DNA from: Hetaerina americana
Lineage: Eukaryota > Arthropoda > Insecta > Odonata > Calopterygidae
Assembly (NCBI GenBank): GCA_022747635.1
Contig: JAKTNV010000014.1
Coordinates: forward strand, 8,196,610-8,260,609
Reading direction: 5' to 3'
DNA: 64,000 nt
Below the pieces are notes generated by a model, which did not search any database, was not told the DNA's origin, and worked only from the letters and a program-made list of their open reading frames with translations. Every line of letters starts with the position of its first letter. Positions within the stretch are counted from its first letter, which is position 1. This document shows positions 23,384 to 35,753 of the stretch, piece after piece. Made by a program: the position numbers and the translations under genes.

Positions 23384-23879
23384 TAGGGGCGTATTTACCA
23401 GTACGCCAACTACGCCATGGCGTAGGGCGGCAGCTCTCAGGGGGCGGCACAAGTCCCGGAATTTTTATTTCATCTGTTTTTTCAATTTTTTTAATGCGAA
23501 CTTATTGATTCAAAATCCCGCGCGTTTTCTTTTTTAGAAAAAAGGTTCCACCATAGGCCGCCAGGAGCTCGAATCCTGTGTTTACATCAGTCATTGTCTT
23601 GCGAATGATCACGCTATTAAAAAATTGTAATTTTATTATCAGTCAAAGTTGATGGAATTCTAGTCTTGAACATTAAGTACCTCAAAAAAAATATTATACA
23701 TATTTCATATGAATTATCTAGCGTTTCCTTTCTAAAGTGTATATTTTGTATAAGTACTTGAAAAAGAATAAATGGATACACTCTTTTTATTAACGTGTAA
23801 ATGTAGATAATTAATTCCTTAAGGGGGCGGCAGACATTGACTATAGCGTAGGGCGGCAAATGGGGTTAATACGCCCCTG
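23384..23879. mobile_element. hAT-type MITE, 496 bp
   Basis: Left end TAGGGGCGTATTTACC and inverted right end CAGGGGCGTATTAACC form short terminal inverted repeats of the hAT type (CAGGGGCG...). The flanking 8-mers AACATACG (23376-23383) and AACTTACG (23880-23887) match at 7 of 8 positions, as expected for the 8-bp hAT target duplication. Subterminal blocks GCGTAGGGCGGCA and GGGGGCGGCA occur near both ends in direct orientation. The interior is AT-rich with no transposase, so the element is non-autonomous. Confidence 0.85.
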
Positions 23880-23887
23880 AACTTACG

Positions 23888-24239
23888 TGGTACTATGTTA
23901 ATGAGATTTATACAAATATTACTTGGAAACCCTACACCCTTTAGGATATTCAACGCCTGGCTATGGAGTAGCGTGAGAATCGCTGGTTTAGATACAGTCA
24001 ACCCCACTAGAGACAATAGCGAACAAAACAGCCATCGCGCCAACTCCCTCAATTCCCCGTCCAACAAAAGATAGGAATGATTAAGACATCCTTGATTCTC
24101 TATCCGGACCCACAGCTTTAAAAAAAGGCCACCTTTGGTGGTGACATTTTTATCGACTCCATCATCCGCAGGAGAGAGGCGATTATCTTCCGAGCGACCA
24201 CCAAAAAAAATGAACCGAAAAATGAAATAATAATTTTGG
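23888..24239. other. No recognisable gene
   Basis: Short unassigned stretch between the hAT MITE and a purine-rich tract. Confidence 0.4.
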
Positions 24240-24560
24240 CCAGTCTGAGAGGCTTATGGGGAAGGGAGCAAGGGCAGTAGAGCAGAAGAGGGACTGACTC
24301 AGCTCTGGAAAAGTGAGCCAGGCAGTGGAAGGACCAGGGGAGAGGGAGGGAATGGGGTTGAATGCGGGCGAAGAGAGACCCCCCCCCCCGTAGACTAAAG
24401 ACAGGGGAGGGTAAAAGAGCTGCTGCCTGGCTCGGCGGTCGCTTGCTCTCTGATGGGCGTTTTATGGAGGAGAGGCGTAGAGCGAGAGAGGATAGAAAGC
24501 AGCACCAGAAGTGCGTGGGGGTGGGTGGAGGAGAAAGAGAGAGGCGAAGGTAAAGCAGAT
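24240..24560. repeat. Purine-rich (G+A) tract
   Basis: Plus strand dominated by G and A with an interrupting run of C (about 24380). The frames 24362-24553 and 24511-24843 are arginine/glycine/lysine-rich by composition only. Confidence 0.55.
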
Positions 24561-26624
24561 GCTCAATGCGTTATGTGGGCATATGAAGACGGAATGTGGG
24601 CGTGAAAACGGAGGCCGAGGTGTCCCAGTAACTATGAAGATTTCTCTCGTTAGCAAATACCAAAATACGACAAGACTCACCAAGGCTATTAATTTCATCG
24701 CTATCGCGGAAATATTAATTAAGAGCAAAATATCATTAAAAGAATTACATCTAAGTTATCACAAAATCAGTCGTGACGCATACAAGAAAATAGTAGTACA
24801 TCTACAAGCAATTTTTAAAGCATGCTACTATACTGGCATTTAGCAAACTTTATAGAATTGTAAGCAAAGTTAATAATAATCTCAAAAATTATAAAACATT
24901 TGGGATTAATATTTATTTTCAAGAGGTGAAATGAAAATCGATTTATGAATAAGTAGGTAATATATATAGATTTTATTTGATGATAGTAAGGGAGTAGAAT
25001 TTTAACGTATCCATGTACGGGAGGTAATCTCGAGTGAGGACGTTATATTTTATGAAAATTTTACTATTTGCAATATGTTTCTAATGGTGGAGAATTCAAT
25101 GTCACTTGACACTTATAATTTAATATTTTTTATAATCCCAATTGTTTGAAAATTCAATATTTATTCTGAGTCTCCTTAAACTTGACCCAATGATTTATCT
25201 GGTCGTTTTTTCTCAAAATCCTCTTTCATTTCGTTCATGAGTATGGATGCAATATGAAATATTTAATCAAAATTTCAAAAATTGAGAAACTTTGCCCAAA
25301 TCATGATTTGCAGGTTGTTAAACTTCTTCTAACTCAACTCGTAATTCACACATTGTAAAGAAAAGGGAGTGATCAAATATTTCAATCTATTTCAAACAGG
25401 TTTCCTTTCAAGATAAATATTATGGGTCAGTTATTTTTTTAACTGTTTACTGGGTAACATAATAAAAAAAAAATTCATCAATTAAAAAGTTAATACAGTA
25501 ATTTTGCAATGGTAGACGCTGTTGCCCGATTAATGTTACAATTTTTTCTCCATGTCAATAATCATGTTCTAGATCTAAAGGCTAGTCCATGTGAGGGTAT
25601 ACTATATATTCCTGTTTAGCTATCACAGCCCCCTGTTTATCACGTGAACAAATCATTCGTTGTCATCCGCAACGTCCGTCACAAAACCCTCTATTTCCTC
25701 CAGAAGAGATAAAAGAAAATGCAATCTTGATTGCGCAAAACCACTGACATCCCGATTCCTGATAAAAATAAATGTGGGTCCTCATATCCAAATGTTATCA
25801 AGGAGATTTTCCGACTCAATGATTTCTACAAGGGCATATATATATATATTATTGAAAGGTCTGCTTCATCATAGTAAGTCATCATAAACAATGATGACAA
25901 CAGATTTGAGACTACAGAATTTATTACAATCGCAATGAATATGATTATTTGATATGAGGTAAACTTTTTCTCACACCTTCAACTTTGCCAAAAGAGGAAG
26001 TTCACTCAGGTAAGTGTCGCCCGACCTCCCCAAATTTGTCTCTAATTATTATAACCGATTTATTAACGCAATCTTAATACATCGAAGAAATAATTTTGGC
26101 CAACCTCAAGTCATTGTATTAGTCGTTCATTTCATGATTATGGTAACGATCGCAACAATCATTATTTGGTATACGATGACATGGTTTATTCAGGTTTACC
26201 AAGAGTTGGTTAAGGTTTCTTTTTAAAAATATGCAAATTCATGCGTAAACTTATTCTCAGGCGAAAATGCAGTAGACATGTTTATAGTATCTCTAAATTT
26301 TAAAATACCCACCATTTTTGCATGATGGCATTGCCGAGTGAAGCAGCCCTTTTCCCATCATTAATTTTCAGGATGATTTATTAAATACTAAAAATATATG
26401 TATTTCATTTGCCCTTATTCCCTATTCATATTAAAATTAAAAAATAAATAAACCCATGCAAATTTTATAGCCACACTGAAATGTTATGCATTACATTAAC
26501 CATTTATTTTGCTTCGGTATAACACTCAATGATATTATTTAACCTAAGGGCTGCGACAATAAAAGCAAAGGAATATTACCAGTAACGGTATTAAATACAC
26601 AAACAAGGACTATTCTCCTTTCAT
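24561..26624. other. No recognisable gene
   Basis: AT-rich non-coding sequence; no supported feature. Confidence 0.5.
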
Positions 26625-27058
26625 GAGAGTTTCAACAAGTAGAACCAGGAGGAAGCACGAGTATTCAGCATCAATGGAACTATCGTGAATGGGAATAAAT
26701 TAACGAGCTTGTACAGTAGACAAGCAGTTATAGAGGAGGATCGAGATTACCTTCCTCTTGACGTCCTTCAGGTCAATGAATGAAGTGCTTCGAGGATATG
26801 GCATGAAAATCAATAGAATGAAAAGCAAAATCTTATTAAACGGAAGGGAGAAGTTAACGGCAGAAATTGCCCTACTGAGAAATTAGAACAGAATACTTCA
26901 CCACGTCAAGTGCAGAATGGATCAGGCTAAGACGCTTAGGACTTGGAAGAAACTATTATCTTCAATTAATACGATTACAAGCAAACAGAGCAATCATTAT
27001 GTGGAATCACTCGTGTGCAGTGAGGTACTCCATGATCAGAGATACGGATCCCTGTTGA
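26625..27058 (+). pseudogene. LINE reverse transcriptase relic
   Basis: Frameshifted plus-strand blocks: SINGTIVNGNKLTSLYSR, then NEVLRGYGMKINRMKSKILL, matching the RT region after the YADD box (family: INGTxVxxIRYADDT...VNExSxxYGMKINxxKTKxM). KLTAEIALLRN follows, then a trailing RNKAIIMWNH-like region. The YADD catalytic box is not visible, being degraded to SLYSR. The copy ends just before a Penelope-like fragment. Confidence 0.7.
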
Positions 27059-27093
27059 GTTAAAAAAAAGGTTAGCCTGAGGAAAGGAAGTCT

Positions 27094-27200
27094 AAGTCTT
27101 ACTCGAAGAAGGCCGAAAACTCAAAAAATCTACAATAAGAGTGTCCTTTTATGTGTTATCTATTTTATTTGTGTTCTATTGTACCTTCCAAATGTTATGT
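27094..27200 (+). repeat. Penelope-like fragment (copy of 35383-35492)
   Basis: Aligns closely with 35383-35492. Both read AGTCTTACT(C/T)GAAGAAGG...CCGAAA(A/G)CT(C/G)AAAAAATCTAC, then GAGTGTCCTTTTA(A/T)GTGTT, ATCTATTTTATTTGTGTTCT and CCAAATGTTAT. The GAAGAAGGCC...GGCCGAAAGC signature resembles the 3' portion of Penelope-like elements. The other copy has an extra CTCGGAGAAGGC. The family assignment is inference; the shared repeat is direct. Confidence 0.65.
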
Positions 27201-27447
27201 TTGGTAGGTGATGGTAGAGTTCCATAGTATTAAGCACTATACGGCGTGTGAAATTCCCACATCAGAATAGGGGGGCCAGTTTCTTTCCCTGTGCCCCTTG
27301 TCCCTGTGTTCATGGTTTCCCAGCTTTCCCTGGTACCCCAAAAATGACAAACCTTGGGTGGAGCTGCCGGTGCCCAGAGTGTTTTGCTCGGGAATCGAAG
27401 CCGGGACCCTCCGGTCCAACGCTCTACCCCCTGAACCACCGTGACAC
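27201..27447 (-). repeat. tRNA-derived SINE, family A, reverse copy
   Basis: The reverse complement starts near GTGTCACGGTGGTTCAGGGG, contains GAGCGTTGGACCGGAGGGTC and a B-box-region GCTTCGATTCCCG, and continues into the family A body (TGGTTTCCC / CTGGCCCCCC / GCCGTATAG). It is truncated at its 3' end (left side) directly against the Penelope-like fragment. Open frames here are shadows of the SINE. Confidence 0.85.
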
Positions 27448-27465
27448 ATACACACACAATTGGGG

Positions 27466-27890
27466 CCGCACTATATGCTTTTTTGATGGGTCAAATTTAT
27501 TGAAATCAGCAAATTATGCTGCCACGTGGAAAAGAGGGCAACGCGTCAAGAAGGAGATATTTGCCAACTGAATACGCACCACCTTAACGCTCGTCCCACT
27601 CCGCCTTCCTTGTCACCGAGTACTCGGCCAATCACAAGGTGGCAATGCTGCCCCAGCCGCCTTCCAGCGCTGATTTTGCACCGTAAGACTTCACCAGAAA
27701 AAAATATAGCTTGAAAGGCAACCATTTTGGGAAGCTGAATAACGTCATCAGGTCGTGGGAAGGTGTCTGGACGAGATTTCGGTCGACTCCCAGAAAGTGT
27801 GCCGCGACTGTCAGGGGCGCTGGCATCGGTGTGTCGATGCACAAGGAGTGTGTCGGTGCTATTTTGAAGAGCGTTTTGAAGATCAAGTGA
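27466..27890 (+). pseudogene. mariner transposase relic, C-terminal half
   Basis: Plus-strand blocks in order: FFDGSNLLKSANYAATWKRG, then QRVKKEIFAN, then a degraded WILHHDNA block, then SHSAFLVTEYSANHKVAMLP and QPPSSADFAP. A stop codon replaces the residue before D in the third catalytic block (family APCDF; here AP-stop-DF). Then come KYSLKGNHFGKLNNVIRS and, in a shifted frame, QGRWHRCVDAQG...CYFEER. This is a mariner C-terminal half of yet another family. The SINE at 27201-27447 abuts its 5' side, so the N-terminal half was either never present or replaced. Confidence 0.75.
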
Positions 27891-28729
27891 GAAACCAGGA
27901 AGACTGCAAGGGATAGGGAGTCGACACAGGGACTACGTAGAAAGGGATCACCAGGTGGACTGTACAAACTTTGAGATGCAACAGATTTGTTGGGAATGTA
28001 TAAGAAAAAGAAAAGAATGAGGGAAATCCTCACGAGGAAGGCAAAGAGTAAAATTCCTGAGCGAAATAGGAGAGAAAAATTACGTATCAGGGATAAAGAG
28101 GACCAGCTTTGGAGGTATAAGAACGGATGATAACAGTGAACCAATCTCAAGATTAAAAAAATAATGATTTATATCACAATGGTTTCCGGGGAAATATTGA
28201 TTTAAAAAACATAGTTATAATTAATTAATTAATCAATAGCCATGACATTTAAAACAATCTAGCATGCAAATGGTTAAATTAAAGTCTTGTTTGAACGATC
28301 GTTCGAAAACTCATTAAGAATAGCGCAATTAGACAGTTATTTTATTTAAAGAAATTTAGAATTTTCGACAATCTATATTTTAAATATGAAATCAAGCGGA
28401 CAATATCAACAATGCTTCCCGAGATGCATTCACCGAGTTACATCACAAATGAAGAAAAGACAAGCGCCCTACAACTAATGACATCTAATGTAAGTTCAAT
28501 TATTAGAAATCAACGGATAAGTCGGTTATGAGTTATTCAACTTAATGAGCTGCGGTATTTCTAATGAGTTAAAACTTTTAATTAGGTAATCCAAACAATT
28601 ACTCAAAATTATCATTTTTTTCTGATACAATACCTAGAGCTTTTGGATATATATTTCAGAGTGACACGCAGTAATCATACAGTGGAACATCAAACTACAT
28701 AAACGTGAATAATTTCGGACCCTTCATAT
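27891..28729. other. No recognisable gene
   Basis: AT-rich apart from a purine-rich patch at 27900-28130; the 172-codon minus-strand frame (27632-28150) runs across the mariner relic in the antisense sense and is rejected. Confidence 0.45.
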
Positions 28730-29210
28730 ACGGATTATACGCGCGAACCCTCCCCATACACAAATATGAAAACCACTCACGCAGACCCTGGACCTCTCAT
28801 TTGCATCAAGTCACCGCATCTAGATAGGAGCCACATACACTTTGGTCGCCCAATTTCGCGCTCGGTCTCTTAAGCAAATCCCTCTTCTGAATAAGATAGA
28901 GTGAGGACGCGCGAATCTCCTTAAAAGCAGGGCCAACTACGAGGTTATCTCGCCTGGAGAGGCGTATCTCGTTATGATCTGAATGAAGAAAGACCGTGAG
29001 GCACTCACCTCCTCAGCAAGTCGAGAGGGGGATGGTAACAGGGGCGGAGATAACGAGTTGCCCCCGTGTTGAGTGAATTGGCCTCGAAACGATTCGTTCC
29101 AGCAGGTAATGAAGATGCAGGATGAAAAATACCCAAGACGGTGCGATATGATTAATTGCTCGCAAGCTGAGCTCCCAGAGATAACGTGGACTGGGCAAGC
29201 ACATTAGTAC
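28730..29210 (-). other. GC-richer island with possible minus-strand splice donor
   Basis: This 480-bp patch is clearly richer in G+C than its flanks and carries no repeat I recognise. On the minus strand, the open frame 29013-29204 runs into GAGGAG|GTGAGTGCC near 29005-29012, a consensus splice donor. It could be a non-coding or coding first exon of an unseen minus-strand gene, or a conserved regulatory patch. No domain is visible in the 63-codon frame. Weak support only. Confidence 0.2.
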
Positions 29211-32200
29211 AGTGAAATGGTGTTTAATGAATCAATAATGCTACGTGATAATAGCAAATATGTTATTACGCCGTAAAACATTACCCCAAAAAGGTAGGAA
29301 GCGTTGGTAACAGCTTCCATGAAACACAGTATCTCTTAAGCTTCATTCATAATTTAGAGAACCTAGGAGAAATTAACAATGACTCTCTAATTTTTAAATT
29401 GTAGTTTGTTAGCATAAATCATATGTATTTAATTTAAAATATTTCCTTCGGTAGTTTCTAAATAAGATGTTATTCAGGTATTCAGCGCAAACGATACGGT
29501 AAGGAAGATGCATAAAATTTGAGAATCTACAATAAAGCTGGCGGCGAACTGTTTGATTGGCCAATCATCCTAGTTGGCAATTAACTCATTGTTAATAAAA
29601 TAATTTTAACAAAACACTACACTTATAAATTGCAACTAAACACTGAAATGTATTAATAGGCCGATCACATTATGGTAGAACAGATAATCAATTAAATTAG
29701 ACGCATTACCTGTAGAACAGGTATATTTCAGTTGTCATTTTCCCATGAACGACACAAGGTACCTGAATGACTTTATGCGACTGCTATAGTCAAGAAAATT
29801 ATTTTTTCCTCGTTCCCATTAGCCTAGAATGCTGCGTGCAGCCAATTTAGCTTCAGTTTTTGTCCTTCTTGTTGCCTACGGTTCTTCTCGTATGCGTAGA
29901 AAGGAATAGTTAACTTAGATAGAGATGTACCTACGCCGGTATAAATCTTCATCTACTTATTAATAATTCAAATATGGATATGTTGTAACTAGCAATTAAG
30001 AAAAACTTAATATTTTATGCTCGATGTCAGGTGTGCATTCACCCCTTCGCAACACCCTAGCAATGACTTGCAGGATACCATGTAGATGTAGAAATAAAAT
30101 ATACAGTCAGAGCATACCTTATCGTATCCTTCAGAGTAGAAAGCAGCATTAAAGATGATTTATTAATGCTGACCCTCATCATTCGGATGATTATCAATGG
30201 TAGCTTATATTTTTTCAGATTTTTTTGGTTAACTAAAATGCTAGGTCATAATTCAATTCTTAAATAAGTCTGCAATGAACAAATGCTGTGTCATACCCAC
30301 TATCGAGTATAAGATACCATTGACAAATATGACTTCCGTTTCATTCGCGCAGATGATTAATATTATGATTATTTAGGTTATACCTCGAAAAGAATTTTTA
30401 ATTATGTATGTTTAAGGTTACACAAAAAGTTATTTCATTTAAGTCTAAAGACGATTTGGTGGCGGAAAAAGTGGAATGCGAGACTTAAAATATAGATGCT
30501 CTGGGTTTAGTCTCAATGTGAGTGGACCTCCCTTAACTTATAATTCCCGAAGAGGAACGAAGTAAGCGGGAGCATGGGTAATTCTGATGAATTATTAAGC
30601 AAACACAATGAAGGTATTTATTCATTTCGTCATTAAAGGAAAGACGGCAATTTCTGACTAGCATTTAGGGCCACTAAAACGTCGCCAATGTCATCTGAAA
30701 ATTGTTTAAAAAGAAAAAAAAATTTTATTTGCTGAAAAAAATTATTTTTTTTCTTTTTACCGCTTCAACAAGTTAAAATTTGCAGAAGAGTGGATTTTAT
30801 TTTTCCAATTACTTTTAAATATTTATGAAATTACTAAAAAAAAGCTTACCACTTGTTAATAAATATATCTAAAAACATAAACTAGAAATAACATGTATTC
30901 GTCCATTGTAAATTATTAAATATAAATTTGGAATATTAGTTGTTTAAACCCTTGACTTATGTAATTAAATTAAATTTCCTTCGAATGACTTGATTAAATA
31001 TACATATAGCCGGTGAAATAATGAGAAAATATTGGTTAGAAAAAAATATCAAAGAGGAAATTATAAACGACAGAATGCAACAATTTCATGAGGTAACACA
31101 GCAATCAACAATATGAAGCAGAGTATAAGTCAATAAAATTTAGATTTTAGGAAATGTATGTGAACGAATGCCACAAGCATGATATAATTGGAATGAAAAG
31201 TCGTAGGCCATACTCTTTCAAGAAAAGCAATTTTTAAAGAAATTATCCTAGGATATGCATCCCAATAGTAAATGTCACTTCCTTCCATTATACTACCAGT
31301 ATGCACATATTTTATGACAGTATTTCATCGGGCGAATTATTTCCTTTATTTTTACTTTATTCATATTTAAAACACACGTTCATTTGCCTCCAGTCAGGTA
31401 AATAGTACTTTTACAAGGTATCAACTAAAAATATAAGGAGGTCGTTATCAGTTTTCTTTTCGTAGCTTCTGTAACTTTTATCTTTCTATCAGTGCGAAGC
31501 AAGTAAAAGTAAATACCGTAACAATAAAGAAGTTTAACCTGAGTGAAGAGTATGTTTATATGCGGCCAGCGGCTATGTCTGTTTGACCGTTAATTATATT
31601 AAAATTTTGATAACCAAAATAAACTGTTTAAGTTTTAGCATGAAATTTTCGCAGCCGGCGTTTAAGCTACACGGTATGTCATGGAAGTGTGATAACATGT
31701 AGGACGCCGTATTTATTTCCATTATGCAGGGATGGAGGATTTATAAAATTTAAGAGAGTAATAATGTAACTTATAGCAAAGTAAAGTAGATATAAATGAA
31801 ATGATAATATATATAACGAAAGTATTCGCGTAACACGATAAGTTCAGAGGTAAATATTTAAATTAAAACCTCAGAATATAATTTTTTGTGAACTTTTTAA
31901 TTGAAGACTTATTTGAAAATTAATCTTTCATTAATAAGTTCACACTGACAAAATCTACTCGAAAAAAATAACCTTCCCAACATTTGAACTAAACTATCAC
32001 CATTATCACCGTCAATTTGTACAGTATTTTGGGGAATTTTTTCTATAGTATCTTTAATGAAAAAATGGCCCTTAAGAATACGAGGGCGATACGTTTAATC
32101 CTAAAACTATGCCGCACTTAAAAGATTATTAGGTCTTTAAAAATGTTGTAATCAAATTCACTTTTTCTTAAATATAATAGCGAGGCATAAACCAATGAAA

Positions 32201-35064
32201 ATGAAATTGAAAAAAATATGAGCAAAAATAATTTTTAAAATTAAAGTAGGAAATAAAAACAAAACTGAAAAAATTTTGGGTACTTGCTTAATTTAGAAAA
32301 TCATTCTATATTTTGAAATTGATCTCACTCAGCGAAAATATTCCAACTATGATCTATTTTGGATATATATTCCATACTAGATCTATTACAACTTTAGATT
32401 CTTTATATATTCCAACTAGATCTATTTTTAAAATTGCAATGATTATTTGAATCTTTCAAAACAATTAGAACCTTTTTCGAAATCACTCGATTTTAATTTT
32501 CATTTAAATTATTTTAAACCTATTGATATTGTTAACATTATATTTCGTATTTATAATTTTCAGTCATTTCTTTGAATGTTAAATTCAATGTGAAAGATGA
32601 AAACCGCAGTCCGAAGTTGAAGATTGGAAACGTTTTGAATATGGTGAGACATTTGTTTTTTCTAGTCATCTTAATCGTGTGATCGTAGTACAAATTGAAG
32701 ATATGGGTAATAGAAATACCCAAAAGGCAATGCATTAAAGAACCCCAGAAGTGTCGTGCGTCATTATAATTACAGAACAAGGAGAGGGCAGTTCACGAGA
32801 AGAAAGGTATTAAATGAGAGAATCGTTTTAAGAAAAGATATTACGTGAATGTAATTGAAATGCCAGTTGCAAGTAACATCACCACAGAGTGATCAAATTA
32901 GACCGACCTTCAATTCAGGACCACTAATTGTTTAGTGAAGAATTTTTGAATGGCAATAACATGATTTCGTGGCCGAAGTCCTTGTACCCCAGGCCATATT
33001 GTAGCTGTAAATAAAAGTAATCAAGCAACAACTCTTCTTCATACATAATTTTCCATCCAATAACGTTAATAGAACCATATCCTAAGTATTAATGAACTTA
33101 ACATTCGGAAGTATTGAATCACTTAGTAAATAAATGGTAAAAGTTATGGCCATGGGCAAATGAAAGTTGCCTTAGACACAGATCGCTGACATCGGTAATT
33201 TCAAGGTAACTGGATCCACTTAAATTTCAAAAACTTCCATAAGTTAATTTAGCGACTTCCAGAAAATGTCTAATGACAAATAAAATTGAAAAAAAATCAT
33301 TAATAAACAAATAAACAGACTAATTACTACCATTCGTCATCTAAGAATACAACTTTATTTATGGAACGAGCACCGAGTTCAAATATGAAAGATGAGAGAC
33401 GGATTTGATCTTCAAATATTTAGCTACACTTAATTACCTAAATGTTAGTTAATCCTCGCATTGAAACCAAATACTTTATAATTTTTATCTAAATGTTGGA
33501 ATGCGGGCTCAACATTGCATATCCTTTATGCAACAGCAACGGATTTCCCAATATAAATATAGGTTTCGTTTTCAGAGGCCTTAATCCTAATTTATCTATG
33601 GCCTAATTATCTATTATTCTTCAGCTCCAGTGCACTTATTTCCTGGATTTCAGAAATATACTTTTCAGTGTCGGGGTATACTCTCCGTAATCAAATACTT
33701 CAATTCTTCGTTTTAGGGATTACACAACTGATATTCCCTTCATCCATTACCATCCCGTTATACACTCACCCAGGCGACTGGGTCAGGAGGTGCAATATCA
33801 TGTATTATGAGAGATTGGGCACTTTTAGCTGATATTAAGGTTAAAAAAAAAACAATTCCCATAACTCAGTGCAAAATCCCAACTTTGATTACATTAAAAT
33901 GCTCGTGTAATGTCAATACGGAATCTGGAATACGATATGTGGGGAAACGTTGAGCCACGCAGCACACCTAGCCATAAAGGGAATAAAGTACTCAAGTTTC
34001 TCACTAATTCATTGAGTGCATATTACTGCACGAGTTATAATCACTGAATTTGGCAAATAAATAATTAAAAGTTACCCAACTGGAGGCGAAGATAGTCGAG
34101 ACCTCATATTTTTTCAGGACTCTCATAGGCCTCTGATTTTGGCATTTTAGTGTCGGAGTGTACCCGTCTAAATTTTTCATCTTGTCATGATCGCTACTAT
34201 CGACAGTCACCTCATTCCCTAAAAAGTCCATAGCGAAAGGAGTCTGAAAAAAGAGCTTGCTCTGCACGTTTCCCATTCATGCATATATTTTTAAAAGACA
34301 TGAAAAATTTTAGACATCATTATAGCCGAAATTCTCCTCGCATGGGTGCTTCTCAGCTTCAATAGGCTTTCCCTTATTTTATACCCTTCCGCGCTCTTTT
34401 TCATTTCAGTCGATTGTTAACGGTAAAAATTCTCCTTTAGTAAATTCATGTGTGTTTACTTTTAATTAACCAAAACGCCAAGCCCAAAGTTGTGACATTT
34501 CCCTCCAATCAATGATCCATTTACCAATTTTTGGCATTGATTTTTAATCGATTTTTGCCAAAAACCCTTGTTAAAAAATAAAAAATAAACACTGAACTAT
34601 GCCTCGAAATTCATCGCATATCTTTTATGAGCAGTGTTCCAAGTGATAAAGTTTCAACGACGTTGACATTACATAAAATTTCAATTTTTTTAGATCAAAA
34701 TTCATCGGTCGAAGTTTTCCATTTTATATTTCATTTTCAATAGCGATAAAATTCACAAGGAGTCGTCAAGGATTGGGTTTGACTGCTTTACAACATCCCT
34801 ATTTCAAGTAGCGTTATATAACTTCGTGTATTCTAAAGAAATTCCTGAAGAAATATTCTACTCCTTGACTTATTCCTCATTTTCATCAAGAGTTCAAGTA
34901 GGTTAAAGCTATAAAAGGTTAAAATATAATTTAATCTAATCAAATTATTTTGTCTTTGCGCAGACTGACGAAGCTAATCATAAAAATATTCCATTTTTTA
35001 TCTCGTGTTTCTACCCGTGACGATTGCCGTGAGAATCCCTCTTCTTAATTTAGGGATCAATTGT
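29211..35064. other. Long quiet AT-rich stretch
   Basis: Nearly 6 kb with no recognisable gene or long repeat, apart from a LINE-like 3' tail near 30.05 kb. It is typical intronic or intergenic DNA. Confidence 0.55.
30020..30095 (+). repeat. LINE 3'-end-like tail
   Basis: ACACCCTAGCAATGACTTGC followed by AGGATACCATGTAGATGTAG resembles the tail at 54896-54950 (ACACC...GGCTTGCGGGGTATTATGTAGATGTAGAT). A GTAGATGTAGAT-type tail after a short stem-loop is seen on several arthropod non-LTR elements. Only the last tens of bases are present. Confidence 0.4.
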
Positions 35065-35157
35065 AAAATATCATATATATATAATTATATATTATATAAT
35101 AAAAATGTATATATATATATATATATATTTATCTATATACATATATATACACACACA
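35065..35157. repeat. (TA)n microsatellite, first block
   Basis: Interrupted TATATA runs at the left edge of a 1.5-kb TA-rich complex. Confidence 0.9.
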
Positions 35158-35159
35158 TA

Positions 35160-35345
35160 TATATAAAAACGCAGATGTAGATTTTTAAACCATAGAGAGA
35201 CAAAGAAAAGACACACGTTTCGACGGTTCGGCCGTCGTCTTGAAGAGTTATTATATATTTGTGCGTCGCCGAAGAGCGTTCCATTTCGAAGATAAATAAA
35301 GAAATATATGGCACAATAGAACATATACTTAGAACAAATTAAAGA
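35160..35345 (-). repeat. Penelope-like fragment, minus strand
   Basis: On the minus strand it reads CTTCAAGACGACGGCCGAAC followed by CGTCGAAACGTGTGTC. This is a short hairpin ending in CGAAACGT, a hallmark of the 3' part of Penelope-like elements, here preceded by CCTTTTAAGTGTTCT. That block is also found, in opposite orientation, in the adjacent fragment 35346-35495. The small frames through it are not genes. Confidence 0.6.
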
Positions 35346-35495
35346 ACACTTAAAAGGTCCTACTTACTTACTCTGAGTCTTACTTGAAGAAGGCCTCGGA
35401 GAAGGCCGAAAGCTGAAAAAATCTACAATGTGAGTGTCCTTTTAAGTGTTATCTATTTTATTTGTGTTCTTTTGTGCCGTCCAAATGTTATATTA
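35346..35495 (+). repeat. Penelope-like fragment, plus strand
   Basis: CTTGAAGAAGGCCTCGGAGA...GGCCGAAAGC, then GTCCTTTTAAGTGTTATC and TTTGTGTTCTTTTGTGCC. It is a close copy of 27094-27200 and is in inverted orientation to 35160-35345. This gives a head-to-head pair centred near 35345, an arrangement common in Penelope-like elements. Confidence 0.62.
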
Positions 35496-35534
35496 ATCTT
35501 GTGAGTTCTTCAACACCATCGATATATATATTTA

Positions 35535-35572
35535 TACAAAGATATATATCGATAATCAATATATATATATAA

Positions 35573-35635
<63 letters not shown>

Positions 35636-35675
35636 TGTATATATATATACAGGTATATATATGTATACAGGTATA

Positions 35676-35714
<39 letters not shown>

Positions 35715-35753
35715 TTGTTTTAAGAATATATATATATATATAAATATATATAT
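35535..35753. repeat. (TA)n microsatellite, second block
   Basis: Long TATATA runs with CAGGTATATATATGTATA interruptions. It ends exactly where a SINE begins. Open frames of alternating Y and I residues are artefacts of the repeat. Confidence 0.95.

Noticed and set aside
27632..28150. 172-codon minus-strand open frame with hydrophobic stretches
   Set aside because: It overlaps the antisense of a clear mariner transposase relic, and the hydrophobicity comes from pyrimidine-rich sequence.
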